Source of the DNA: Neoactinobaculum massilliense
GTDB taxonomy: Bacteria; Actinomycetota; Actinomycetes; Actinomycetales; Actinomycetaceae
Assembly: GCF_900604955.1 (NCBI RefSeq)
Contig: NZ_UWPE01000001.1
Location: 930,001-994,000, forward strand
DNA: 64,000 nt
Direction: 5' to 3'
Made by a program: the position numbers and the translations under genes. The notes beneath the pieces were generated by a model. That model made no database searches and was not told where the DNA came from. It saw only the letters and a list, made by a program, of their open reading frames with translations. Positions 55,625 through 64,000 of the stretch are shown piece by piece (position 1 is the stretch's first letter; the number at the start of each line of letters is the position of its first letter).

Positions 55625-57337
55625 CTATTCAGCACCATCCGGGGCGTGCTTCCCCATGACACGCCGAGCCTCCCCCACCAGCTGGATGGAGCCTGTCACC
55701 ACCACGATGGGCTCTGTCATGGACTCGTTGCGCTCGCCCGCCTCAGCGAGACCAGCGGCCGTATCAATGGCGCTGAGCAAATCCGCCTCCGTGCGTACGC
55801 GGTCCTCACCAAATACGCCGCGCGCCACCTCCGCCAGATCCTCCATGTCCATGGCGCGAGAGGTCCACGGCATACCGGTGATAACCACCTGGTCAAGCAC
55901 GGGCTCGAGCTCACCGAGGGTGCCCTCCACGTCCTTGTCAGCCATCATGGCCATAACGCCCACGCGATTACCCGGGTAGTACTCCGCGAGCGCGGCCGCC
56001 GTGGCCCGGGCACCATGCGGATTGTGGGCGGCATCGACCAGCACGGTCGGCGAGGAACGTACCACTTCCATGCGCCCCGGCGAGGTGGCGGCCATAAGAC
56101 CGTGCTCCACGATGTCGCCCGGCCAGGACGCGCCGCCAAAGAACTGCTCCACGGCCGTGAGGGCCAACGTGGCATTTTCGCCCTGATAGACACCCTTCAG
56201 GCCGAGGGGCACATCCTCGTACCGGGCAGCAGGCGTTTGAATGCTGACTAATTGTCCACCCACCGCGGTCTCGTGGGAAATGACCCGCATATCCTCGCCG
56301 TAGAACACCACGGATGCCCCCACCTCATGGGCGCGCTCGAGGATGATGTGCTCCACGGATTCCTTCTGTCGGGCGGACACCACCGAGGCGCCGGGCTTAA
56401 TAATGCCCACTTTCTCGCGCGCAATCTCCTCCACCGTGTTGCCCAGCCACTGCTGGTGGTCCAGGTCCACGGGCGTGAGCACGGCGACCTCACCATCGAT
56501 CACATTGGTCGCGTCCCAGCGGCCACCCATGCCCACCTCAATGACGGCCACGTCAATCGGCGCATTCGCGAACGCCCAGTACGCCATGACCACGAACACC
56601 TCGAAGAAGCTAAGCCGCGGGCCGCCGGCGGCCTGGGATTCGCGATCCACCTTCTCAATGAACGGGGCCACATCCTCCCAGGTCGAGATGAAATCTGCGC
56701 GGGAGATGGACTGCCCATTGATGGCAATACGCTCCCGCACGCTCTCCAGGTGGGGTGACGTGAAGCGACCGGTTTTCACGCCGCGCTCACGCAGCAGGGA
56801 TTCAATCATCCGCGCCGTCGAGGTTTTCCCATTCGTGCCGGTGATGTGAATGGCATGGAACATAAGCTGCGGGTTCCCCATGATGTCCAGTACACGGCGC
56901 ACGCGTTCCAGGCTGGGCTGTACCTTGTGCTCGGGGGCACGGGAGAGAATGTTCTGGTAGATGGCCTCCACCTTCGCATCCAGTTCCGCCCGGTCCGCAA
57001 GTTCATCAATGGGTTCCGGAGCGGGCGCATTGATGACATCCTCGATCACCGTGGGATCCGGGCCGGCGAAGAGCGGTGAGCGGATGGCATCCTTGAGCGC
57101 CCTGTCAAAGCGCTCATCTTCCTCGCGTTCTGCCGCGGTGCGCCCCTGCGCATCGATACCGAATTCGTCGATGCCATCATCATCCGAGGTATCCATTTCC
57201 GGGTCCGGCGTGAGTTGCATATTCGGGTCCGGCAGGAAATCTCGCTCCGGATCCCGGGGGTACGCGCGCCTCTGCTGACCGGGCGTAGCCTGTTCTGGCT
57301 GGGACTCCTCCGGAATCCCAAACGCATTGTTGCTCAC
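55625..57337 (-). CDS. folC: Bifunctional folylpolyglutamate synthase / dihydrofolate synthase
   Basis: Adds glutamate to dihydropteroate and folates. P-loop TGTNGKTS at residues 166-173; Mur-ligase-like regions HNPHGARATA and DKDVEGTL follow. The catalytic part is ~430 residues as usual, but ~115 residues precede it: an acidic, Pro-rich segment with DPEMDTSDDDGIDEFG. The GTG at 57337 has a strong GGAGGAG site, so the extension appears real. It follows ileS, a common actinobacterial pair. Confidence 0.94.
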   Translation of the reverse strand: MSNNAFGIPEESQPEQATPGQQRRAYPRDPERDFLPDPNMQLTPDPEMDTSDDDGIDEFGIDAQGRTAAEREEDERFDRALKDAIRSPLFAGPDPTVIEDVINAPAPEPIDELADRAELDAKVEAIYQNILSRAPEHKVQPSLERVRRVLDIMGNPQLMFHAIHITGTNGKTSTARMIESLLRERGVKTGRFTSPHLESVRERIAINGQSISRADFISTWEDVAPFIEKVDRESQAAGGPRLSFFEVFVVMAYWAFANAPIDVAVIEVGMGGRWDATNVIDGEVAVLTPVDLDHQQWLGNTVEEIAREKVGIIKPGASVVSARQKESVEHIILERAHEVGASVVFYGEDMRVISHETAVGGQLVSIQTPAARYEDVPLGLKGVYQGENATLALTAVEQFFGGASWPGDIVEHGLMAATSPGRMEVVRSSPTVLVDAAHNPHGARATAAALAEYYPGNRVGVMAMMADKDVEGTLGELEPVLDQVVITGMPWTSRAMDMEDLAEVARGVFGEDRVRTEADLLSAIDTAAGLAEAGERNESMTEPIVVVTGSIQLVGEARRVMGKHAPDGAE

Positions 57338-57470
57338 CTGTTCTCCTCCCCGGCGCGCCTTTCGCGCCGAACACGCAACGCGGCCGGCTGCGGGATTCTT
57401 CCCGTACCGGCCGCATTTTTATCGTACGACGCCGCCGCGGTCCCGGTCGCAGAACCAGGCGCGTACGAGA

Positions 57471-57500
57471 GCGCATCCCGGCACCCGGGCCGGGATGCGC
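57471..57500 (-). terminator. Hairpin after ileS
   Basis: A perfect 11-bp stem (GCGCATCCCGG / CCGGGATGCGC) with an 8-nt loop, 5 nt past the ileS stop. No U-run, so moderate confidence. Confidence 0.6.
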
Positions 57501-57505
57501 CTGTG

Positions 57506-60500
57506 CTACCTCAACGGCTCAACGAGGGCGTGAATCTCGTCCTCATTGGAGTGCCCGGCGCTCGTCTCCGCATCGGCTGCCGCCTCCACGGTGGCCTCAA
57601 GCGCGAGTGTCTCGTGCTTGATGAGGTCCAGATGGGCCTCAACATCCGCCACCCGCGCGGCGGGCACGGTGAGGTGCAGGCGGATACGGTCAGCCACATT
57701 GAGGTCATCAGCCTTGCGCTGATCCTGTACCACGCGTACCACATCGCGGGCGTAGCCCTCGGCTTCCAACGCCGGGGTGAGCTCCGTATCCAGGGCCAGA
57801 TAGGAACCGGATGGCAACTCCGTGGCAACGAGGGTGGGATCCTCGGTGGACACCCGCGTGGTCAGGTTGTACTGGCCGGGCTCAAGGATCACCGGCGGCT
57901 CCCCCTCCAGCTGCACCCGTCCGCCGTCCAGCATGGTCCACTGCCCCGCCTTGGCGGCCTTAAACAGCTGCGAGGTGCGCTTGCGCGCCTCGGGAGCCAG
58001 TTCCCGCGGTAGTACGGCCAAATCGCGGGAGAGCTCCATGCCGGAGTGCTCCGCGTCCACCAGTTCCACCTTCTTGACGTTCACCTCCGAAGCGATGAGG
58101 TCAAGGTAGGGGCGCAGGTCCAGCGTGGTGACGATTCGCATGGCCGCGAGCGGCTGGCGCACACGCAACGAGTGCGTCTTGCGCAGTGAGTGGGCGGCGG
58201 AGACCACCGCGCGCACCTCGTCCATTTGCTCGCGAAGCGCCTCATCCCGCCAGTTTTCCGGCAACTCCGGCCAATCCTCCAGGTGGACGGAACGCCCACC
58301 GGTGAGTCCCTTCCAGACCTCCTCCGCAAGAAGGGGCAGGAAGGGCGCCACGGCGCGCATGAATACCTCCAGCGCGGTGTAGAGCGTGTCGAAGGCAACC
58401 GAATCCTCATTCCAGAACCGGTCACGAGTGGTACGCACGTACCAGTTGGTGAGTAGATCAATGAAGCCGCGCACCTTGTCCGTGGCGGAGAGGATGTCAT
58501 AGGCATCCAGATCCGCCCGCAGCCCGTCCACCGTCTCTCTGAGGGAGGCGAGCAGGTAGCGGTCCATGATATCCAGCCCGCTCGTATCCTCGCCCACGCG
58601 CTGCGCCCGGTACCCCTCACCCTTGTTCGCGGCGTTCGCATAGAGGGCGAAGAAGTAGTAGGCGTTCCAGATGGGGAGCAGCACCTGACGGACGGAATCT
58701 CGCAGGCCCTTCTCTGTCACCACCAGGTTGCCACCGCGCACAATCGTGGAGCTCATGAGGAAGAAGCGCATGGCATCGGACCCCACGGAATCGAACATCT
58801 CATTGACGTCCGGGTAGTTGCGTAGCGACTTGCTCATCTTTTGACCGTCATCACCCAGCACAATGCCGTGGGACACGGCGTGCTGGAACGGCGCGCAGTC
58901 GAACAGTGCGGTGGAAAGCACGTGGAGCGTGTAGAACCAGCCGCGGGTTTGCCCAATGTATTCGGTGATGAAGTTGCCCGGGAAATGATCCTCAAACCAC
59001 TGTTTGTTCTCAAACGGGTAGTGCACCTGCGCGTAGGGCATGGAGCCCGAATCAAACCAGCAGTCCAGCACGTCGTCGATGCGGCGCATAACGGACTTAC
59101 CCGTGGGATCATCCGGGTTGGGCCGGGTGAGTTCATCAATGTAGGGGCGATGGAGGTCCACCTCCCCGCTCTTGGGGTTGATGGGCAACCGTCCGAAATC
59201 GCGCTTCAGTTCCTCGAGCGAGCCGTACACATCCGTACGCGGGTAGTTCGGATCATCCGAGCGCCACACGGGGATGGGGCTGCCCCAGAAACGGTTGCGG
59301 GAAATGGACCAGTCACGCGCGTTCGCGATCCAGTTTCCCCACTGCCCGTGCTTGAGGTGCTCGGGCGTCCAGGAGATTGCCTCGGCGGTTTCCACCATGC
59401 GATCACGGAACTGAGACACCTTGACAAACCAGGAGGTCACCGCCTTGTAGATGAGCGGATTACCGCACCGCCAGCAATGCGGGTAGGAGTGCACGAAGCT
59501 CTTTACCTGGATAAGCTTGGCGCGCTCAGCCTCCGGGCGGCGAGCGATCGGGCCCGTTTCATCGCGCAGATCCCGGATAATCGGGGCGTTGGCGTCAAAC
59601 ACCTGCAGCCCCGCGTAATCCGACACCTCAGAGGTGAGAATGGCACCCGCGTCCACCGGCACAACAGCCTTAATACCCGCCGCGTTACACACATTCATAT
59701 CGTCCTCACCGAAGGCGGGGGCAATATGCACCAGTCCGGTACCGTCCTCAGTGGTGACAAAATCACCGGCGATGATGTGGAAGGCCTTCGGCCCGGGCGC
59801 GACGTCATCGGGCCGTCCCACGAAATAGTCAAAAATTGGGTGGTAAGCGCGGCCCACCAGGTCCGAGCCCTTGAGGCGTTCCAGTACCTCGGGGTTCTCA
59901 CCCAGTTCCTTCGCGTAGGCTCCCAGCCGCTCAGCGCCAATCACCACACGCTCACCGGCCAGCTTCCCCTCCGCGGGTTTGACCACCACGTAATCAATGT
60001 CCGGACCCACCGCGATGGCGAGGTTGGAGGGAAGCGTCCAGGGCGTCGTCGTCCAAATAAGGGCGTACTCCCCCGTTTCCAGCCGCAGCCCAACCGTGAC
60101 CGTGCGGTCCTGGCGATCCTTATAGACGTTGTCGTCCATCTTCAGTTCGTGATTGGACAGCGGCGTCTGATCGTGCCAGCAGTACGGGAGCACGCGGAAG
60201 CCCTCATACACGAGGCCCTTCTTGTAGAGCTCCTTGAACGCCCAGATCACGGACTCCATGTAGGTGGAATCCAGCGTCTTGTAATCGTGATCGAAATCCA
60301 CCCAGCGCGCCTGGCGGGTCACGTAGTCTCGCCACTCCTGGGTGTACTTGAGCACGGAGGTGCGGCAAGCCTCGTTGAACTTTTCAATGCCCATCGCATG
60401 GATCTCATTGGTGGAGTCAATGCCCAGTTCGCGCTGCGCCTCAAGCTCCGCCGGAAGTCCGTGCGTATCCCAGCCGAAGCGCCGCTCCACGTGCTTGCCG

Positions 60501-60760
60501 CGCATGGTCTGGTAGCGGCCCACCAGGTCCTTGACGTAGCCGGTGAGCAGGTGGCCGTAGTGAGGGAGGCCGTTGGCGAAGGGCGGGCCATCGTAGAAGA
60601 CGAATTCATTGGAGCCGTGCTCGCCGGGATCGCGATGATCCACGGAGGCGCGGAAAGTGCCATCTTCCTGCCAGAACGCGAGCGTTTCCTCTTCCAGCTT
60701 GGGGAAGGAAGGGGAGGCAATGAGCTCGCCATTGCGGTGGAGGGGGTAGTGCTGAACCAC
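57506..60760 (-). CDS. ileS: Isoleucyl-tRNA synthetase (long, type 2-like)
   Basis: Class I synthetase charging tRNA-Ile with an editing domain that removes Val. The HIGH motif appears as HYGH (67-70), WDTHGLPAE follows, and KMSKS lies near residue 640. The 1084-residue length and the [21 protein letters not shown] context match the eukaryote-like type 2 IleRS found in actinobacteria, which is generally less sensitive to mupirocin. GTG start with GAGGAG upstream, downstream of a T-box leader. Confidence 0.95.
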   Translation of the reverse strand: MVQHYPLHRNGELIASPSFPKLEEETLAFWQEDGTFRASVDHRDPGEHGSNEFVFYDGPPFANGLPHYGHLLTGYVKDLVGRYQTMRGKHVERRFGWDTHGLPAELEAQRELGIDSTNEIHAMGIEKFNEACRTSVLKYTQEWRDYVTRQARWVDFDHDYKTLDSTYMESVIWAFKELYKKGLVYEGFRVLPYCWHDQTPLSNHELKMDDNVYKDRQDRTVTVGLRLETGEYALIWTTTPWTLPSNLAIAVGPDIDYVVVKPAEGKLAGERVVIGAERLGAYAKELGENPEVLERLKGSDLVGRAYHPIFDYFVGRPDDVAPGPKAFHIIAGDFVTTEDGTGLVHIAPAFGEDDMNVCNAAGIKAVVPVDAGAILTSEVSDYAGLQVFDANAPIIRDLRDETGPIARRPEAERAKLIQVKSFVHSYPHCWRCGNPLIYKAVTSWFVKVSQFRDRMVETAEAISWTPEHLKHGQWGNWIANARDWSISRNRFWGSPIPVWRSDDPNYPRTDVYGSLEELKRDFGRLPINPKSGEVDLHRPYIDELTRPNPDDPTGKSVMRRIDDVLDCWFDSGSMPYAQVHYPFENKQWFEDHFPGNFITEYIGQTRGWFYTLHVLSTALFDCAPFQHAVSHGIVLGDDGQKMSKSLRNYPDVNEMFDSVGSDAMRFFLMSSTIVRGGNLVVTEKGLRDSVRQVLLPIWNAYYFFALYANAANKGEGYRAQRVGEDTSGLDIMDRYLLASLRETVDGLRADLDAYDILSATDKVRGFIDLLTNWYVRTTRDRFWNEDSVAFDTLYTALEVFMRAVAPFLPLLAEEVWKGLTGGRSVHLEDWPELPENWRDEALREQMDEVRAVVSAAHSLRKTHSLRVRQPLAAMRIVTTLDLRPYLDLIASEVNVKKVELVDAEHSGMELSRDLAVLPRELAPEARKRTSQLFKAAKAGQWTMLDGGRVQLEGEPPVILEPGQYNLTTRVSTEDPTLVATELPSGSYLALDTELTPALEAEGYARDVVRVVQDQRKADDLNVADRIRLHLTVPAARVADVEAHLDLIKHETLALEATVEAAADAETSAGHSNEDEIHALVEPLR

Positions 60761-60774
60761 GTGTACTCCTCAAC

Positions 60775-60945
60775 AGTTTGGACATCTGCCGAGGACGACT
60801 TTCGCCGCGGTACCACCTCGTTTGCCATTGCTGGCCACTCGTCTGGACGGTAACGAGTCCATCCGCCCGGTTCTACTGGGGCTTTGCCATACGCCGCCCG
60901 TTCTTCCGGAAGCTCCCCGGGGATAACCGGATCAAAGCTTTGCTT
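60775..60945 (-). promoter_or_regulatory. T-box riboswitch in the ileS leader
   Basis: On the minus strand, AACGAGGTGGTACCGCGG (60805-60822) is the canonical T-box sequence that pairs with the uncharged tRNA acceptor end. Upstream, CCGGTTATCCCCGGGG forms a short Stem I whose ATC (60922-60924) is the isoleucine specifier codon. CGTCCTCGGC (60788-60797) can pair with the ileS GAGGAG ribosome binding site, and no terminator with a U-run is seen, so control is probably at translation, as known for actinobacterial ileS leaders. A TACACT box (60947-60952) is a plausible -10. Confidence 0.9.
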
Positions 60946-60952
60946 CAGTGTA

Positions 60953-61130
60953 GCGTTTTGCGGCCCGCGAGCGTGTGGCGCACGTGGCGTTTTCTACCGG
61001 CGCGGCGGGCGTCAGCGTTTTGTATGGCGGTCGCGTTCCCGACGACGCCGGCGCGCGCGAGTTGTCTGAGGTGACGAGGTGCGTTCCACCGACCGGCGCC
61101 TTCGGCACCGTTATCCCGCACGGATGCGAA
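60953..61130. other. Gap between the ileS leader and the MHS transporter
   Basis: No gene is evident. It should carry the ileS promoter upstream region; I see one CGACGACGCCGG word near 61035 but no clear -35 box. Confidence 0.4.
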
Positions 61131-61159
61131 AAGCGGGCTCGCACTGTGCGAGCCCGCTT
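61131..61159 (-). terminator. Terminator of the MHS transporter
   Basis: AAGCGGGCTCGCA/TGCGAGCCCGCTT, a perfect 13-bp stem with a 3-nt loop, running into TT after the stem on the minus strand (CTTTTCGC overall). Confidence 0.85.
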
Positions 61160-61245
61160 GACTGTCGATACAGACGGCGCCATACAAAGAGCTGCGCTCC
61201 AACCCACTACGGCAGCCGGGGCACCGCTACGCAACGGCGTCGTAA

Positions 61246-62649
61246 CTAGGCGGCGAGCGCCTTATCGGTATGCGCCTCACCCTCCACGGCGTCCGTGGCG
61301 ATGGTGAGGTCCCGATCTACGGTTTCCGGCGCCCAGATGGAGGCCAGGAGCGTGCATAGCATGGTGAAGCCCAGGTAGATGGCCAGCGGAATCCAGCTTC
61401 CAAACTGGAGCAGCAGCCAGGAGCACACCATGGGGGCGATGCCGCCGCCGATAAGCGAGGAGGCCTCGCGCGCAACGGTCACGCCCGCGTACCGGTAGCG
61501 GGTGCCGAATAGCTCGGGGAAGTAGGACATCTGTACACCCACGTTGCCGTAGGCCGCGAAGATGTAGCCGAGTACCACGGCCAGGCCCACCAGCAGGGTA
61601 GAGCCCGTGCTCAGTAGCCCGAAGTAGGCGAACGGTAGCACCACGCCCAGCGCGGCGATCAGCAGGTACACGGGTTTGCGGCCCAGGTGGTCAGAGAGCG
61701 CGCCCCAGCAGAACGCAGACACCATACCCACCACGGCGCCAATCAGCTGAATGTCCGTAATGGCCGAGCGCGGGAAGAAATCCTCGGTGCCGGCCACCAC
61801 CACGGTGGTGGTCACGAAGGTGACAAAGAAGGTCTGCACCGCGTAGGAATTTGTATTCGGTCCCCAGTTCATGATGGCCACCTGGAGAATGCGCTTCCAG
61901 CCGTACTTAAGGGACTGCGCCACGGGCGCCTGCTCGCGGTGCTCCTCCCCGGCAGACTGCTTAAGCTCAGAGAACACGGGAGATTCGGCCAGGTGGCGCC
62001 GAATGAGCCAGGCGCCCACGGTCACAATGATTGAGAACCAGAATACGATGCGCCAGCCCCAGGCCAGGAATGCTTCCTCCGGCATGATCCACTGGACGAG
62101 AGCGAATACGAAGGTACCAACCACGGTGCCGGCGGCCGCACCCACCATCACCGAGGAGGACAGCCGTCCACGATGCCCGGGGCGTCCCGTCTCCGTGAGG
62201 AGGGTTGCCGAGCCGGATTGCTCAGCGCCCGCGCCGAGCCCCTGCAGAACACGCAGCACAAACAGCAGAATCGGTGCCAGCACACCCACCTGAGCGTAGG
62301 AGGGCAGCACGCCGATAAGGAAGGTAGCCGTTCCCATGAGCGCGAGGGTCATGACCAGCACCCACCGCCTCCCCAGCTTCTCGCCGTAGTGGGCGAAAAT
62401 AATGCCGCCAATGGGGCGGGCGAAGAAGCCGACGGCAAATCCAGCGAAGGAGGCGAGGGCGCCGGCTAGCGGGTCCGAATCCGGGAAAAACACGTGCGGG
62501 AATACCAGCGCGGCAGCCAACCCGTAGGCGGCAAAATCAAATTGCTCCAGCATGGTGCCGACGCCGCCGGCAATTGCCGCCGTGCGAATATTTCGATTGG
62601 AGCGGGCCTCAGAATAAGCTTCAGCCACCGAATTGGGCGTGGTGCTCAT
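61246..62649 (-). CDS. MFS transporter, metabolite:H+ symporter (MHS) family
   Basis: A 467-residue, 12-helix inner-membrane symporter related to ProP, KgtP and ShiA. The MHS-type features are the helix-1 segment EQFDFAAYGLAAAL, FFARPIGGIIFAHYGEKLGRRW between helices 2 and 3, and RVLQGLGAGAEQSG. The substrate (an organic acid, osmolyte or aromatic acid) cannot be named. It is divergent from an ABC binding protein with a 410-nt intergenic region. Confidence 0.88.
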   Translation of the reverse strand: MSTTPNSVAEAYSEARSNRNIRTAAIAGGVGTMLEQFDFAAYGLAAALVFPHVFFPDSDPLAGALASFAGFAVGFFARPIGGIIFAHYGEKLGRRWVLVMTLALMGTATFLIGVLPSYAQVGVLAPILLFVLRVLQGLGAGAEQSGSATLLTETGRPGHRGRLSSSVMVGAAAGTVVGTFVFALVQWIMPEEAFLAWGWRIVFWFSIIVTVGAWLIRRHLAESPVFSELKQSAGEEHREQAPVAQSLKYGWKRILQVAIMNWGPNTNSYAVQTFFVTFVTTTVVVAGTEDFFPRSAITDIQLIGAVVGMVSAFCWGALSDHLGRKPVYLLIAALGVVLPFAYFGLLSTGSTLLVGLAVVLGYIFAAYGNVGVQMSYFPELFGTRYRYAGVTVAREASSLIGGGIAPMVCSWLLLQFGSWIPLAIYLGFTMLCTLLASIWAPETVDRDLTIATDAVEGEAHTDKALAA

Positions 62650-63059
62650 AGGATCCTTTCGGAGTTAAAATCCTGTACCCCGCGGGCGCGGCGCGTGGAG
62701 CAGCTCGCGTGAGGGGTGACGCCTCGAAATAACCCGAGGCCTTATCGAGGATAATAAGTTACGGAACATATTCCAGGACCGTTAGTCGGTTCTGCCGGCC
62801 TCATCGCCGCCTACCTTTTTATGGTGTTCCTGCTAGCCCATCGCACTAGCCACACGCCCCACGGCCCGGCCCGGCGAGCGGCATCGTTCTCACTCCCCAT
62901 CCGGCTCCCAGGCCCATACCCGGCCGGCACGCCGCCCGGAACGTGCCGGCCGCAACAGCCCCACAACATGCGTTGCACCACAATGACCCGGGTAGAGTTC
63001 CACGCATTTCGGACGCACTTCTCACGCGCCGCGGATTGCAGCTACAAAGGAGTATTTTC
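62650..63059. promoter_or_regulatory. Divergent promoter region between MHS transporter and ABC lipoprotein
   Basis: No gene is apparent in 410 nt. Small inverted repeats GCCTCG/CGAGGC (62721-62740) and CTTAT/ATAAG (62741-62758) cluster in a more A/T-rich stretch (62721-62790) that probably holds promoters. AAAGGAGT lies just before the lipoprotein ATG. Confidence 0.55.
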
Positions 63060-64000
63060 ATGCGTAAACAATTCATTGCGGCGGCAGCCGCACTGATGCT
63101 GAGCTTGGCGGGATGCGCGGGAGGCAATGGTGCCGGGAGCGCATCGGCGTCGGCGGATCCGGACGCAACCGTAGCGATCGGCTTCCTTCTGGAGCCCACG
63201 GGGCTCAACCCCACCTCGGTGGCCGGCGCCGCCGTGGACCAGGTACTGGTGGACAACGTGTACGAGGGCCTCACGCGCATCAGCGACGATGGTCAGGTGC
63301 AGCCGCTGCTGGCCAAGAGCTGGGAGGTAAGCAAGGACGGCCTCACCTATACGTTCCACCTGCAGGAGGGCGTGAAATTCCACGATGGCTCCGATTTTGA
63401 CGCGCAGGATGTGGTGAGCTCTCTCACGAATGCGGCGGCGCCCAATTCACTCAATCCGGACGCGAAATTGCTCAGCGCTTTTAAGAGTGCCCAGGCCGTG
63501 AATACCCATACCGTCACCGTCAGCCTCTCCAAGCGAGACTCCACCTTCCTTGAAACGCTGGCACGCCGGGGCGGACTCATTATTCCCTCAGATAACAAGG
63601 TAGACCTCGCCAAGAAGGACAACGGGACCGGCCCCTATACGCTCGGCAAGTGGACCACGGGCAGCTCTATCGAGCTCAATCGCTTTGACGGATACTGGGG
63701 ACAGCCCGCCAAGAACAAGGTGGCCCTCTTCCGCTACTACAAGGACCAGACCACGGCAGCGAACGCGCTTTCCTCTGGTGAGCTGGATATTTACACCCAG
63801 TTCGATTCCGATCTCATCAAGCGCTTCCAGAATGATCCAAATGTGACCACCACGGAGGGCACGGACCAGGCGTGGATGACGCTCGCCTACAACGACGCTC
63901 AGCCGCAGCTGGCGGATCAGCGCGTGCGCGAGGCCCTCCGTGAGGGCGTAGATAAGGACGGCCTGCTCAAGGTGCTGGACTCGGCCTATGAGCGGATCGG
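63060..64000 (+). CDS. ABC transporter substrate-binding lipoprotein (family 5, peptide/nickel type), partial
   Basis: Extracytoplasmic solute receptor tethered by lipid. The signal peptide ends in the lipobox LAGC with Cys19. The mature part matches the SBP_bac_5 family: PTGLNPTSVAG, VDNVYEGLTRISDDG, LLAKSWEVSKDGLTYTFHL and GVKFHDGSDFDAQDV. About 313 residues are visible of an expected ~500; the gene runs off the right edge, where permease and ATPase genes are expected. Ligand probably an oligopeptide; nickel or sugar cannot be excluded. Confidence 0.9.
   Translation, partial: MRKQFIAAAAALMLSLAGCAGGNGAGSASASADPDATVAIGFLLEPTGLNPTSVAGAAVDQVLVDNVYEGLTRISDDGQVQPLLAKSWEVSKDGLTYTFHLQEGVKFHDGSDFDAQDVVSSLTNAAAPNSLNPDAKLLSAFKSAQAVNTHTVTVSLSKRDSTFLETLARRGGLIIPSDNKVDLAKKDNGTGPYTLGKWTTGSSIELNRFDGYWGQPAKNKVALFRYYKDQTTAANALSSGELDIYTQFDSDLIKRFQNDPNVTTTEGTDQAWMTLAYNDAQPQLADQRVREALREGVDKDGLLKVLDSAYERI

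Noticed and set aside
58841-60853. A 670-codon open frame on the plus strand opposite ileS
   Set aside because: Mirror frame of a GC-rich gene; no family features, and the minus strand encodes an intact IleRS plus T-box.
1-64000. tRNA, rRNA, CRISPR arrays, insertion sequences
   Set aside because: I scanned the gaps for T-loop motifs, regular spacer-repeat arrays and transposase frames and saw none.

Overview
The window is 64 kb of GC-rich, gene-dense bacterial chromosome, almost entirely housekeeping genes on the minus strand. Gene order (rimP-nusA-infB-rbfA-truB-ribF-rpsO-pnp; rpsB-tsf-pyrH-frr-cdsA; rpsB|M23-xerC-dprA-comM-yraN-DUF2469-rnhB-lepB-rplS-trmD-rimM-khpA-rpsP; ffh-ftsY-smc), frequent GTG/TTG starts, a DivIVA-like protein, the DUF2469 family and an actinobacterial-type ileS T-box all point to an actinobacterium. 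The small, compact gene set resembles Actinomycetaceae, but I cannot fix the genus from the sequence.

Layout. 0-5.2 kb: 5' part of ftsK, RNase J and an M16 peptidase. 5.3-11.4 kb: an accessory block (LacI regulator, beta-glucuronidase, divergent GPH-family sugar symporter, zinc alcohol dehydrogenase) lying inside the usually contiguous pnp - M16 peptidase - RNase J backbone. 11.5-22.8 kb: the translation/RNA operon rimP to pnp, with a metallo-hydrolase after ribF. 22.9-28.5 kb: a membrane-anchored unknown, MntH coupled to proS, and a GNAT protein coupled to a DivIVA-like protein. 28.6-31.8 kb: nucleoside salvage (deoD, deoC, phosphosugar mutase). 31.9-36.8 kb: cdsA, frr, pyrH, a long structured non-coding gap, tsf, rpsB. 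37-44.3 kb: M23 protein, xerC, dprA, comM, yraN, DUF2469, rnhB, lepB, rplS. 44.4-55.5 kb: a TrmD-acetyltransferase fusion, rimM, khpA, rpsP, a cation efflux gene, ffh, ftsY, a small membrane protein and smc. 55.6-60.9 kb: folC and ileS with a T-box leader. 61.2-64 kb: an MHS-family symporter and the start of a peptide/nickel-type ABC binding lipoprotein.

The genes form coherent modules: ribosome assembly and mRNA turnover (rimP, rbfA, rimM, pnp, rnj, frr), protein targeting and processing (ffh, ftsY, lepB), chromosome segregation (smc, xerC, ftsK), and salvage of nucleosides and glucuronides. I found no tRNA, rRNA, CRISPR array, insertion sequence or prophage. The best candidates for novelty are the TrmD-GNAT fusion, a short motif concentrated in gaps between genes (TACGACGYCG), the structured 0.8-kb gap between tsf and pyrH, two cases where a gene's 3' end is repeated just past its stop codon, and a pair of matching candidate operator sites upstream of the two divergent glucuronide genes. 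None amounts to a clearly new multigene system.
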